Below, piece by piece: positions 18,257 through 25,513 of a stretch of 64,000 nt of DNA (position 1 is its first letter; every line of letters begins with the position of its first letter). The DNA is taken from positions 276,827 to 340,826 of the forward strand of contig CAJTCU010000002.1 of the NCBI GenBank assembly GCA_910574935.1, read 5' to 3'. A model generated the notes under the pieces. It made no database searches, was not told where the DNA came from, and saw nothing but the letters and a program-made list of their open reading frames with translations. Origin of the DNA: Oscillospiraceae bacterium. GTDB taxonomy: Bacteria > Bacillota > Clostridia > Oscillospirales > Acutalibacteraceae. Position numbers and translations under genes: made by a program.

Positions 18257-20824
18257 ATGAAACAATATTCCGTTACCGGCATGACCTGCGCCGCGTGCAG
18301 TGCCCGGGTAGAAAAGGCTGTTTCTAGCGTTCCCGGAGTCTCCAGCTGTTCGGTCAGCCTCCTCACCAACTCTATGGGCGTGGAGGGCGCCGCAGACCCC
18401 GCCCAGGTGGTGGCCGCTGTAGAAGCCGCTGGCTACGGTGCGGCGGAAAAGGGCGCCGCAGCCCAACCTCAACAAAAAAATGAGTCCCTGGAGGATAAGG
18501 AGACCCCCCGGCTGAAAAAGCGCCTGCTGTGGTCTCTGGGTTTCCTTCTGGTACTCATGTACTTTTCCATGGGCCACATGATGTGGGGATGGCCCCTGCC
18601 CCCCGCCCTTTCCCACAACCACGTGGCCTTGGGGCTCATTCAGCTTTTGCTGACAGGCATGATTATGGTAATCAACCAGCAGTTTTTTATTAGCGGCTTC
18701 AAAAGCCTCTGGCACCGATCCCCTAACATGGACACCCTGGTGGCCATGGGCGCGGCGGCGGCTTTTATCTACAGCACCTACGCCCTGTTTGCCATGACCT
18801 TTGCCCAGACGGGCCAGGAGGCCATGGACTGGATGATGGAGCTGTATTTTGAGTCAGCCGGAATGATTTTGGCCCTGATCACCCTGGGCAAAATGCTGGA
18901 GGCAAAAAGCAAAGGCCGCACCACCGACGCCCTGAAGAGCCTGATGAGCCTGGCCCCCAAAACCGCCTCTTTGGTACGAGAGGACGGCAGCGAGGACCGG
19001 GTGCCTGTGGAGCAGGTGCAGGCCGGGGACATCTTTGCGGTACGCCCTGGAGAAAGTGTGCCTGTGGACGGCGTGGTACTGGAGGGAACCAGCGCCCTGG
19101 ACGAATCCGCCCTAACCGGGGAGAGCCTGCCTGTGGACAAAGCCCCTGGCGACCCTGTCTCCGCCGCTACCATCAATCGCTCCGGCTACCTGCGCTGCCG
19201 GGCCAGCCGGGTGGGCCAGGACACCACCCTGTCCCAGATTATCCAGATGGTCAGCGACGCGGCAGCCACCAAGGCCCCTATTGCAAAGGTGGCTGATAAG
19301 GTCTCTGGCGTGTTCGTGCCCGCGGTGATCGCCGTAGCGGCCGTTACCACTCTGGTGTGGCTGTTTTTGGGTCAGGGGGTGGGGTTTGCCCTGGCCAGGG
19401 GCATCTCGGTTTTGGTGATCAGCTGCCCCTGCGCCCTGGGCCTGGCCACACCGGTGGCTATTATGGTGGGCAGCGGTCTGGGGGCTAAAAACGGCATTCT
19501 CTTCAAAACTGCTGTTTCCCTGGAAGCCGCCGGGCGCACACAAATTGTGGTGCTAGATAAAACCGGCACCATTACCAGCGGCCGGCCTGCCGTAACAGAT
19601 ATTGTACCCGTTCCCGGCATGGAGGAAGAGACCCTGCTGTGCGCCGCCGCCAGCCTGGAGGAGCCCTCTGAACACCCCCTGGCCTCCGCCATTGTGGAAG
19701 AAGCCAAAAGGCGGCAGCTGCCCGTGACCCAGGCGGCAGCGTTCCAGGCAGTGCACGGCCGGGGCGTACAGGGAGAGATGGGCGGCCAGGTCTTTTTGGG
19801 GGGCAACCAAGCCATGATGGAGGAGGCCGGCGTGGACCTAAGCGGTCTGGCCCCCCAGGCCCAGGCCCTTTCGGCAGAAGGGAAAACCCCCATGTTCTTT
19901 GCCGCCGCTGGGCGGGCTTTGGGGCTTATCGCTGTGGCAGATCCTATAAAGGAGGACAGCCCAGAGGCCATTCGCCAGCTGCAAGCCATGGGGATGCGGG
20001 TGGTCATGCTTACCGGGGACAATGTCCGTACCGCCCAGGCCATTGGTAAGCAGGCAGGGGTGGACCAGGTCATTGCCGGAGTACTGCCCGACGGCAAAGA
20101 GGCCGTAGTCCGCGGACTGAAGGAACAGGGCAAGGTGGCCATGGTGGGAGACGGGATCAACGACGCCCCGGCCCTGACCCGGGCAGACCTGGGCATCGCC
20201 ATTGGCGCGGGCACGGACGTGGCCATAGACGCGGCAGATGTGGTTCTGATGAAGAGCCGCCTGCTGGACGTTCCCGCCGCCATTCGCCTGAGCCGGGCCG
20301 CTCTGCGGAATATCCACCAAAACCTGTTCTGGGCCTTTTTTTACAACACCGTGGGCATTCCCCTGGCAATGGGGCTGTTCATCCCCTTTGGCCTAACTCT
20401 AAACCCCATGTTTGGAGCGGCGGCCATGAGCCTTTCCAGCTTCTGCGTAGTAAGCAACGCCCTGCGGCTGAACTGGTTTAAGCTGTACGACGGGCGGCGA
20501 GACCACAAAGGGGCCCAGCGCTCTTATCATTATAATAGTATAGACCAGGCCCCCGGTCATTCCATCCAGAAAGACAGCCAGGAAGATTCTATCATTTTAA
20601 AGGAGGATCACGCAATGACAAAAACCCTGAAGATTGAAGGTATGATGTGCGGCCACTGTGAGGCCCGGGTAAAGAAGGCCCTGGAGGCCCTGCCCCAGGT
20701 GGAAAGCGCCCAGGTCAGCCACGAAACCGGCACCGCGGCGGTAACCCTGAACGACAGCCTGGAGGACAGCGCCCTGAAAGAGGCCGTGGAGGCCCAGGAC
20801 TACAGAGTACTAGGCATAGAATAA
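18257..20824 (+). CDS. copA: copper-exporting P1B-type ATPase with C-terminal CopZ-like domain
   Basis: An 855-residue copper pump. It has an N-terminal HMA domain with MTCAAC (Cys11, Cys14), transmembrane helices, LTGES in the actuator domain, the membrane metal site CPC (390-392), the phosphorylated Asp434 in DKTGT, SEHPLA in the nucleotide domain, and GDGIND (631-636). After the last helix pair and ALRLNWFKLYDG the frame continues through a hydrophilic linker into a second HMA domain from Met787 with MCGHC (Cys798, Cys801). TTGGAGGTG precedes the ATG. It lies downstream of csoR, supporting copper as the substrate; silver is also possible. Confidence 0.95.
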   Translation: MKQYSVTGMTCAACSARVEKAVSSVPGVSSCSVSLLTNSMGVEGAADPAQVVAAVEAAGYGAAEKGAAAQPQQKNESLEDKETPRLKKRLLWSLGFLLVLMYFSMGHMMWGWPLPPALSHNHVALGLIQLLLTGMIMVINQQFFISGFKSLWHRSPNMDTLVAMGAAAAFIYSTYALFAMTFAQTGQEAMDWMMELYFESAGMILALITLGKMLEAKSKGRTTDALKSLMSLAPKTASLVREDGSEDRVPVEQVQAGDIFAVRPGESVPVDGVVLEGTSALDESALTGESLPVDKAPGDPVSAATINRSGYLRCRASRVGQDTTLSQIIQMVSDAAATKAPIAKVADKVSGVFVPAVIAVAAVTTLVWLFLGQGVGFALARGISVLVISCPCALGLATPVAIMVGSGLGAKNGILFKTAVSLEAAGRTQIVVLDKTGTITSGRPAVTDIVPVPGMEEETLLCAAASLEEPSEHPLASAIVEEAKRRQLPVTQAAAFQAVHGRGVQGEMGGQVFLGGNQAMMEEAGVDLSGLAPQAQALSAEGKTPMFFAAAGRALGLIAVADPIKEDSPEAIRQLQAMGMRVVMLTGDNVRTAQAIGKQAGVDQVIAGVLPDGKEAVVRGLKEQGKVAMVGDGINDAPALTRADLGIAIGAGTDVAIDAADVVLMKSRLLDVPAAIRLSRAALRNIHQNLFWAFFYNTVGIPLAMGLFIPFGLTLNPMFGAAAMSLSSFCVVSNALRLNWFKLYDGRRDHKGAQRSYHYNSIDQAPGHSIQKDSQEDSIILKEDHAMTKTLKIEGMMCGHCEARVKKALEALPQVESAQVSHETGTAAVTLNDSLEDSALKEAVEAQDYRVLGIE
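20615..20824 (+). CDS. internal in-frame start giving a free CopZ-like copper chaperone
   Basis: An AAAGGAGG site at about 20600-20606 lies within the copA frame, 8 bases before ATG 20615. Translation from here would give a 69-residue HMA protein, MTKTLKIEGMMCGHCEARV..., the size of CopZ. Thus one gene may give both a pump with a tethered chaperone and a separate chaperone. Internal initiation is inferred from the ribosome site only. Confidence 0.6.
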   Translation: MTKTLKIEGMMCGHCEARVKKALEALPQVESAQVSHETGTAAVTLNDSLEDSALKEAVEAQDYRVLGIE

Positions 20825-20828
20825 AGCA

Positions 20829-20869
20829 AACAGCCCCCAGGCAAAGCGCCCGGGGGCTGTTCTATTTTA
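20829..20869. terminator. terminator between copA and the convergent Cys-rich gene
   Basis: AACAGCCCCC (20829-20838) pairs perfectly with GGGGGCTGTT (20852-20861), followed by CTATTTTAT on the plus strand. It sits between convergent genes and may act in both directions. Confidence 0.85.
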
Positions 20870-20882
20870 TGGAATCCCTCTT

Positions 20883-21698
20883 TTAGCGCCCACCTGGGCA
20901 GCCGCCACAGCCGCCCTCGTTCACGTCCCCCACCCGAGGCGGGAAAAACTCGCTGGTGGGAAAATCAATGCGCCGGAACAGCTCGCAGGGATTGTCTGTG
21001 GTGGTCACACACTCTTTCTCTGGCACACAAAAGTCGTAGGCGGGAATCAGCATCTGCACACTGCGCACGATCTGCACAATGGTGAACAGGCCAATGGTTA
21101 CGTACACATTGTTCCGCTGGGGCGCGGAATCAAATTCTCCCCCGTAGCGCTGGCAAATACTCTCGGGGATGCGGCAATAGGGCTCGTTGCGGCAGGAGCA
21201 GTCGCACAGTTTGGCCGAAAGGGCCACCGGCTCGGCCACCTGCACCGTGGCTTTGGGCAGGGAACGGGCGTCGTCAATGGGTTCGGGCTCCTCAGCGCAC
21301 TGGGTAGAAGAAAAAATCTTCACGTTGCCCTCACTGCCGTATAGCACCACTTTTTTGTTAAACACAGCCACACCGCTGACCGGCGCCGGGCAGGCAGCCG
21401 GCCCCCCAAAGAGCTCTACGGTGACGTCAAAGAAAAATGTCATGTTTACCGAATAAAAGCCCTTATTAAACGGGATGGGCTGTAGGTCGGTATAGACCGT
21501 AATCACCGAAACGTCCTTGATGCGCACATTGGTTGCGGCGTCGATCATGGGCTGGCGGGCCGCAGGAAACAGGACCCGAAGGTCTTCGAGACAGTCCTTG
21601 GCACTACAGGAATCATAGATTCTCATAGCCTCAATACACACAGCCTCTTTAAAGCAATCCCGGCTCTCGAACTCGGGCAGGCTTTCGTTATCCGGCAT
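20883..21698 (-). CDS. uncharacterised cysteine-rich protein, possible spore component
   Basis: A 271-residue soluble protein that I do not recognise by family. It has no signal peptide or membrane helix, about 17 cysteines (for example CDCSCRNEPYC near 166-176 and GGCGGCPGGR at the C-terminus), and hydrophobic beta-like stretches (VNMTFFFDVTVELFGG). High Cys content and the glycine-rich end recall coat or crust proteins. A promoter of sigma-K form lies upstream at 21742-21769. The spore-coat role is inference. Confidence 0.6.
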   Translation of the reverse strand: MPDNESLPEFESRDCFKEAVCIEAMRIYDSCSAKDCLEDLRVLFPAARQPMIDAATNVRIKDVSVITVYTDLQPIPFNKGFYSVNMTFFFDVTVELFGGPAACPAPVSGVAVFNKKVVLYGSEGNVKIFSSTQCAEEPEPIDDARSLPKATVQVAEPVALSAKLCDCSCRNEPYCRIPESICQRYGGEFDSAPQRNNVYVTIGLFTIVQIVRSVQMLIPAYDFCVPEKECVTTTDNPCELFRRIDFPTSEFFPPRVGDVNEGGCGGCPGGR

Positions 21699-21741
21699 AG
21701 TATCTCCTCCTTTTGGGGTGATTTCCCCTGGTTCTTATTGC

Positions 21742-21769
21742 TATAATATGTGGCTGCGGGGGATTTGTG
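21742..21769 (-). promoter_or_regulatory. possible sporulation (sigma-K-type) promoter
   Basis: On the minus strand, CATATTATA (21742-21750) matches the sigma-E/K -10 pattern CATAnnnTA, with CACA (21766-21769) 15 bases upstream, near the sigma-K form (mACm, about 16 bases). No good sigma-A pair is seen before this gene. Confidence 0.45.
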
Positions 21770-21831
21770 CGTAGCCGCCGCTTGACACCGCCTGTCCCCC
21801 ATGGTATATTCAAGGCAGAGAATTGTTTTTC

Positions 21832-21860
21832 TTGACAATATTAGTTCTATATGGTACTAT
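21832..21860 (+). promoter_or_regulatory. sigma-A promoter for the MarR operon, with inverted repeat
   Basis: TTGACA (21832-21837) and TACTAT (21855-21860) are 17 bases apart. The segment TAGTTC...GTACTA between and over the -10 forms an inverted repeat, a plausible autoregulatory operator. Confidence 0.75.
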
Positions 21861-21869
21861 ATTTAGGAG

Positions 21870-22376
21870 GTGATCCTCATCGAAACCAGAACCGGGTTTC
21901 TCATTTCGCAGGTCAAGCGGCTGCAAGACCGGGTTTTTCAGCGGCTTTTAGCCCGGAGCGGCGTGTCCGAGTTTAGCGGCCCCCAGGGGCCGATTCTCTA
22001 TGTACTTTGGCAGCAGGACGCTGTGCCCATCTCTACCCTGGTGCAAAAAACCGGGCTGGCAAAAAACACCTTAACGACCATGCTGGGACATATGGAAAGC
22101 GCCGGGCTCATCGCCCGCCGCCCCTCCCCCAACGACCGGCGGCAGGTACTGGTTTTTGTAACCCCCAGGGCCCGGGGGCTGCAAGAGACCTATGACCAGC
22201 TCTCTCAAGAGATGAACCGGCTATTTTACCAGGGCATGACCCAAGAAGACGCCGCCCTGCTGGACGGTCTCTTAGACCAGGTTTTGGCCAATCTGGAGAC
22301 CTGCGAAACAGAGCTCCGGCAGCAAAAGATGAAAGGTGATTCGCATGGCAAAAATAAACGGCTCCCTGGGCAATGA
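21870..22376 (+). CDS. MarR-family transcriptional regulator
   Basis: A winged-helix repressor of about 165-168 residues. The recognition region reads GLAKNTLTTMLGHMESAGLIARRPSPNDRR, with the typical D-R wing. The start is odd: the only upstream GTG (21870) lies inside the AGGAGGTG ribosome site, while the codon at normal spacing is ATC (21879), with no ATG/GTG/TTG nearby. Initiation at ATC or another rare codon is therefore possible. Its end overlaps the downstream flavin reductase gene by 32 bases, so the two are co-expressed. Confidence 0.88.
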   Translation: MILIETRTGFLISQVKRLQDRVFQRLLARSGVSEFSGPQGPILYVLWQQDAVPISTLVQKTGLAKNTLTTMLGHMESAGLIARRPSPNDRRQVLVFVTPRARGLQETYDQLSQEMNRLFYQGMTQEDAALLDGLLDQVLANLETCETELRQQKMKGDSHGKNKRLPGQ

Positions 22377-22974
22377 TTTCTGCCCCCAGGCCCTGTTCCT
22401 CTATGGCAACTACGAAGAAAACGGCACGCCCCATTTTGGGCTGTTCTGCTGGTTTAGCTACTGCTGGCTGGGAGAGGGCAACGGCAAACTGGGGACAATG
22501 GCCTGCATTGGCGAAGAAAAAACCACCAAGGACCTGATCCGCAAAACCGGCGTGTTCTCCGCCAACCTGGTTACAGAGCCCCTATTGCCCTTGGCCGATT
22601 ACTACGGCTGCACCAGCGGCCGGGATGTGCCCGAAAAAATGACACACCTGCCCACCGTGGAGCCCGGCCGGGTGCTAAAAGTACCCACTATTGTGGAAAG
22701 TCCCGTATCCTTTGAGTTAAGGGTGCTAAAGGAAGAGTCCCTGGCCAGAGGGCGTCTGGGAGACAATGGCCAAGAGGCAAACAGCACGCTTTTTTTGTGC
22801 GAGATAGCCAACGTGCTAATAGACCAGCGGCTGACAGACAAGGCCTTGCCCTTTATAGACCGGCTGCGGCTGGCCGCGCCTGTGGTCGCCCCAGGAGAAG
22901 AGCGGTATATGAACCTCTTTGGCCAGGACCTGGGTGGTTGGGGCCAGCCGGGAAGCCCGTATCAGCAAAAATAG
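22345..22974 (+). CDS. flavin reductase-like FMN-binding split-barrel protein
   Basis: A 209-residue protein of the flavin reductase-like domain family, seen in the SLGNDFCPQALFLYG start, the TMACIGEEKTTKDLIRKTGVFSANL core (residues 50-75) and the TLFLCEIANVLID strand. Such proteins bind FMN and reduce flavin or small substrates; the target is unknown. The start is ATG 22345 after AAAGGTGA. It is co-transcribed with the MarR gene, which may sense a ligand related to its activity. Confidence 0.8.
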   Translation: MAKINGSLGNDFCPQALFLYGNYEENGTPHFGLFCWFSYCWLGEGNGKLGTMACIGEEKTTKDLIRKTGVFSANLVTEPLLPLADYYGCTSGRDVPEKMTHLPTVEPGRVLKVPTIVESPVSFELRVLKEESLARGRLGDNGQEANSTLFLCEIANVLIDQRLTDKALPFIDRLRLAAPVVAPGEERYMNLFGQDLGGWGQPGSPYQQK

Positions 22975-22983
22975 AGTAAAACC

Positions 22984-23030
22984 AAACGCCCCCGGCGGGA
23001 TTTTCCTCCTTCCGGGGGCGTTTGATTATG
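22984..23030 (+). terminator. terminator after the flavin reductase gene
   Basis: A 12-base perfect stem, AAACGCCCCCGG (22984-22995) with CCGGGGGCGTTT (23012-23023), followed by a T-containing tail. Confidence 0.9.
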
Positions 23031-23092
23031 TATTGAATTACGTCCTTATTTTAGCTTACTTTTGATTCTTTATAAGAAAAATAATTCTTTTG

Positions 23093-23121
23093 TTGATTTT
23101 TACCAATAAATGGTATATAAT
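23093..23121 (+). promoter_or_regulatory. sigma-A promoter for the secreted repeat protein
   Basis: TTGATT (23093-23098) and TATAAT (23116-23121) are 17 bases apart. The expected start of transcription (about 23128) lies just before the left inverted repeat at 23135, so the promoter is outside the bracketed segment. Confidence 0.8.
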
Positions 23122-23134
23122 AAATTTGTACTCA

Positions 23135-23152
23135 GGGTGGATTCACAGCATG
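23135..23152 (+). repeat. left inverted repeat bracketing the secreted-protein gene
   Basis: GGGTGGATTCACAGCATG. Its inverse complement recurs at 24386-24403 with a single mismatch. The similarity extends outward (TGTACT, with one inserted base), giving arms of about 24 bases. Confidence 0.85.
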
Positions 23153-23187
23153 CCCATGAAGTACAAAGTAATTAGGAGGTTACAATC

Positions 23188-24366
23188 ATGAAGCGTTTTG
23201 TTTCTATGCTCTTGGCCGTGCTGCTCATTGCCGCCGTGCCCAGTGTTGCTTTCGCAAAAACTGACGACGCAGCGGAAAAACGGCGCTATTATGAGGATTT
23301 TATCGCTAAGGCGGAGCAGGCCCTGCGGGAAGAAATGGAAGCCGCCGGCTACACCGAGATTAAGACCACTGCCGCCGAGGTACTGAAAAAAGCCAAAATC
23401 GACCCCAAGGTCAGCGCCTTGGCCTATTCCGACCTGGAAAACGCCAGCCCGGCCCAAAAAGAGAAGATTCTGGCCGCCCGCCGCAAGATCATCTTCCAGG
23501 TTGACAGCTGGTACGACGATATGGGCGGGGTGTATTCCGCAAAAATTGACCCCAAAAGCAAGACCTGGAAATCCAGCCCCCGGTTTAGCGAGCTGTTCCC
23601 CGGCTGGGACGTGCCCACCGAGGAGGCGACCGAGCCCGTAAAGACCAGCCAAGAGGAATTGAAGGCTACGCTGGAGAAGGACCTAGCCGAGCAGGGCTAC
23701 ACTAAGGTCGCGCCCATAACCAAGCAATCCTCTTTGGCCAGCATCGATGTAGCCCCCAAGACCCGGGCCTTGGCCTATGCGGACTTTGAAAAGGCTACCC
23801 CTGCCCAGCAGGAAAAGATTCTGGCCGCGCGGAATGAGGTTATTTTCAGCGCGGAAGGATGGTATGATGACCAGGGCGGCGTGTATGCCGTTAACGTGAA
23901 TGAGGAGTCAAAAACCTATCAAGAGGTGCCGAAGTTTAGTGAGCTTTTCCCCGATTGGGATGTACCTACAGAACCAGATGTGGATATAGGTGAAACCGCC
24001 ATTCCCACATCTAGCGATACCTTTACCACCCGGTTTAACGGTACAGTTTCTGTGCCCAAATATGAGGAGGGCGTAATCTCCGGATATTTCTATACTACAG
24101 GAACTATCAGAGGGGTCACTGGCGAGTTTTACGAAACTGTTTTAAGCTTGCAGAACTGCACCACTATTAATTTAGGTTTAACAGATCTATCGGGTCCAAC
24201 TCCCAAATCATTGGCCTGGCACAAAAATGCAAGAGCCGGTGAAAGATACCATTATACGGTCAATGGTAACACGGTTACTTGGTGCGGTTTCCGTACAAGC
24301 GTATATAATATTTCAAACGCTTCCGCCAGAATCCGTCTAGATGGAAAAAACGTTCCGCTTGGCTAA
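23188..24366 (+). CDS. secreted protein with two internal repeats, unknown function
   Basis: A 392-residue protein with a clear Sec signal peptide (MKRFVSMLLAVLLIAAVPSVAFA, cut after about residue 23). Two related units follow (about 35-150 and 155-265): each has an ALAY-D/E segment, a SPAQKEKILAARRKIIF or TPAQQEKILAARNEVIF helix, a WYDD-GGVY motif, and F-SELFP-WDVPTE. Residues about 275-392 form a different, beta-rich domain with one pair of cysteines. The DNA of this last part is visibly poorer in G+C than the repeats, suggesting a graft. I recognise no family. The start follows TTAGGAGG. Confidence 0.8.
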   Translation: MKRFVSMLLAVLLIAAVPSVAFAKTDDAAEKRRYYEDFIAKAEQALREEMEAAGYTEIKTTAAEVLKKAKIDPKVSALAYSDLENASPAQKEKILAARRKIIFQVDSWYDDMGGVYSAKIDPKSKTWKSSPRFSELFPGWDVPTEEATEPVKTSQEELKATLEKDLAEQGYTKVAPITKQSSLASIDVAPKTRALAYADFEKATPAQQEKILAARNEVIFSAEGWYDDQGGVYAVNVNEESKTYQEVPKFSELFPDWDVPTEPDVDIGETAIPTSSDTFTTRFNGTVSVPKYEEGVISGYFYTTGTIRGVTGEFYETVLSLQNCTTINLGLTDLSGPTPKSLAWHKNARAGERYHYTVNGNTVTWCGFRTSVYNISNASARIRLDGKNVPLG

Positions 24367-24385
24367 ATCATTAGCCCAGTAACTA

Positions 24386-24403
24386 CATGTTGTGAATCCA
24401 CCC
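24386..24403 (-). repeat. right inverted repeat bracketing the secreted-protein gene
   Basis: CATGTTGTGAATCCACCC, the inverse complement of 23135-23152 with one mismatch. It lies 19 bases after the gene's stop codon and before the terminator. Confidence 0.85.
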
Positions 24404-24412
24404 AAGTACATC

Positions 24413-24452
24413 AACAGCCCAGCGGGGCCTTTCCCCCGCCGGGCTGTTTCCT
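24413..24452. terminator. terminator between the secreted-protein gene and convergent PNP gene
   Basis: AACAGCCC...GCGGGG pairs with CCCCCGC...GGGCTGTT, followed by T-rich sequence; it is placed between converging genes. Confidence 0.8.
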
Positions 24453-24476
24453 ATCTCTATTGGGCAGTGCGCCCCT

Positions 24477-25298
24477 TTAAGCCTCCCCCTGCCGTAAATA
24501 TTCCCACACCAGCCGCCGGAAGCGCTCCCCCACCTGGGCGGCGGTCTCCTGCACCTCTTGGTGGTCCAGGGGCCGACCGCCCAGGCCCGCCGCCTTGTTG
24601 GTAATACAGCTGATGCCGCACACCTCCAGCCCCGCGTGGCGGGCGGCCATGGCCTCGCAGGCTGTGCTCATGCCCACCGCGTCCGCACCCAGCAGCCGGA
24701 ACATGCGGACCTCTTCCGGGGTCTCGTAGTTGGGGCCCGTGGTTTGCAGGTAGACCCCCTCCTTCAACTCAAACCCCAGCCCCGCGGCGGCATCTCGGGC
24801 CCGCTGGCACAGGACGGGAGAATATACCCCGCTCATATCCGGAAAGCGGGGGCCCAGACGGTCCTCGTTGGGGCCAATGAGGGGCGAGGGCACAAAGCTG
24901 GCGATTTGGCCAGTAATCAGCATGAGGTCTCCGGGTTCTGGGGTAATGCCCCCAGCGGCATTGGTAAGCAGCAGTTCCTTTGCCCCCAGGGCAGCCAGCA
25001 CCCGTATGGGCAACACCACATCCTCCATGGAGTATCCTTCATAGTAGTGGACCCGGCCCTGCATCACCGCCGCAGGCCGCCCCTCTACCGTGCCGAACAC
25101 AAAACGCCCCTGGTGGCCCGGCACGGTGGACACCGGAAACCCCGCCAGCTGGGCGTAGTCCACCTGTGCCATTACGTCCATCTCCTCCACAAAACCCCCT
25201 AGGCCCGACCCCAACACCAGGGCTGTTTGGGGCACAAAACGGGTGACCCTGCGGATGTCCTGAACGCAGGATTGGACGCGGCTATAAACATCAGACAT
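24477..25298 (-). CDS. purine nucleoside phosphorylase (trimeric class)
   Basis: Phosphorolysis of inosine/guanosine to base and ribose-1-phosphate in purine salvage. The 273-residue protein has the phosphate site LVLGSGLGGF (28-37) and PGHQGRF (60-66), the NAAGGI segment (about 113-118), the purine site around TTGPNYETPEEVRM and GMSTACEAMAARH, and the Asn of CITNKAAG. The usual VIAARHCG-type stretch reads AMAARHAG. Length and motifs fit PunA rather than hexameric DeoD. Confidence 0.94.
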   Translation of the reverse strand: MSDVYSRVQSCVQDIRRVTRFVPQTALVLGSGLGGFVEEMDVMAQVDYAQLAGFPVSTVPGHQGRFVFGTVEGRPAAVMQGRVHYYEGYSMEDVVLPIRVLAALGAKELLLTNAAGGITPEPGDLMLITGQIASFVPSPLIGPNEDRLGPRFPDMSGVYSPVLCQRARDAAAGLGFELKEGVYLQTTGPNYETPEEVRMFRLLGADAVGMSTACEAMAARHAGLEVCGISCITNKAAGLGGRPLDHQEVQETAAQVGERFRRLVWEYLRQGEA

Positions 25299-25332
25299 AA
25301 AAACACCTCTCTTCTCTAAGGTTTATAGTATT

Positions 25333-25361
25333 ATCATACAGTTTTCCCCAACGCTTGTCAA
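25333..25361 (-). promoter_or_regulatory. sigma-A promoter for purine nucleoside phosphorylase
   Basis: On the minus strand, TTGACA (25356-25361) and TATGAT (25333-25338) are 17 bases apart. Confidence 0.75.
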
Positions 25362-25450
25362 TGCCTGGACTTTGAGAGGTAATCCAGCGGCCAGCACCCC
25401 AGGGTACGGGCACTGGCCTGTATCGATATAATAATATTTATTATTAGCTA

Positions 25451-25479
25451 TTGCAAACCACGATAAATTGTGGTATAGT
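25451..25479 (+). promoter_or_regulatory. sigma-A promoter for recJ with palindromic spacer
   Basis: TTGCAA (25451-25456) and TATAGT (25474-25479) have a 17-base spacer that contains the inverted repeat ACCAC...GTGGT, a possible operator. Confidence 0.7.
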
Positions 25480-25513
25480 ATATTTATATATACATTTTGT
25501 GCGGAGGTACGCT

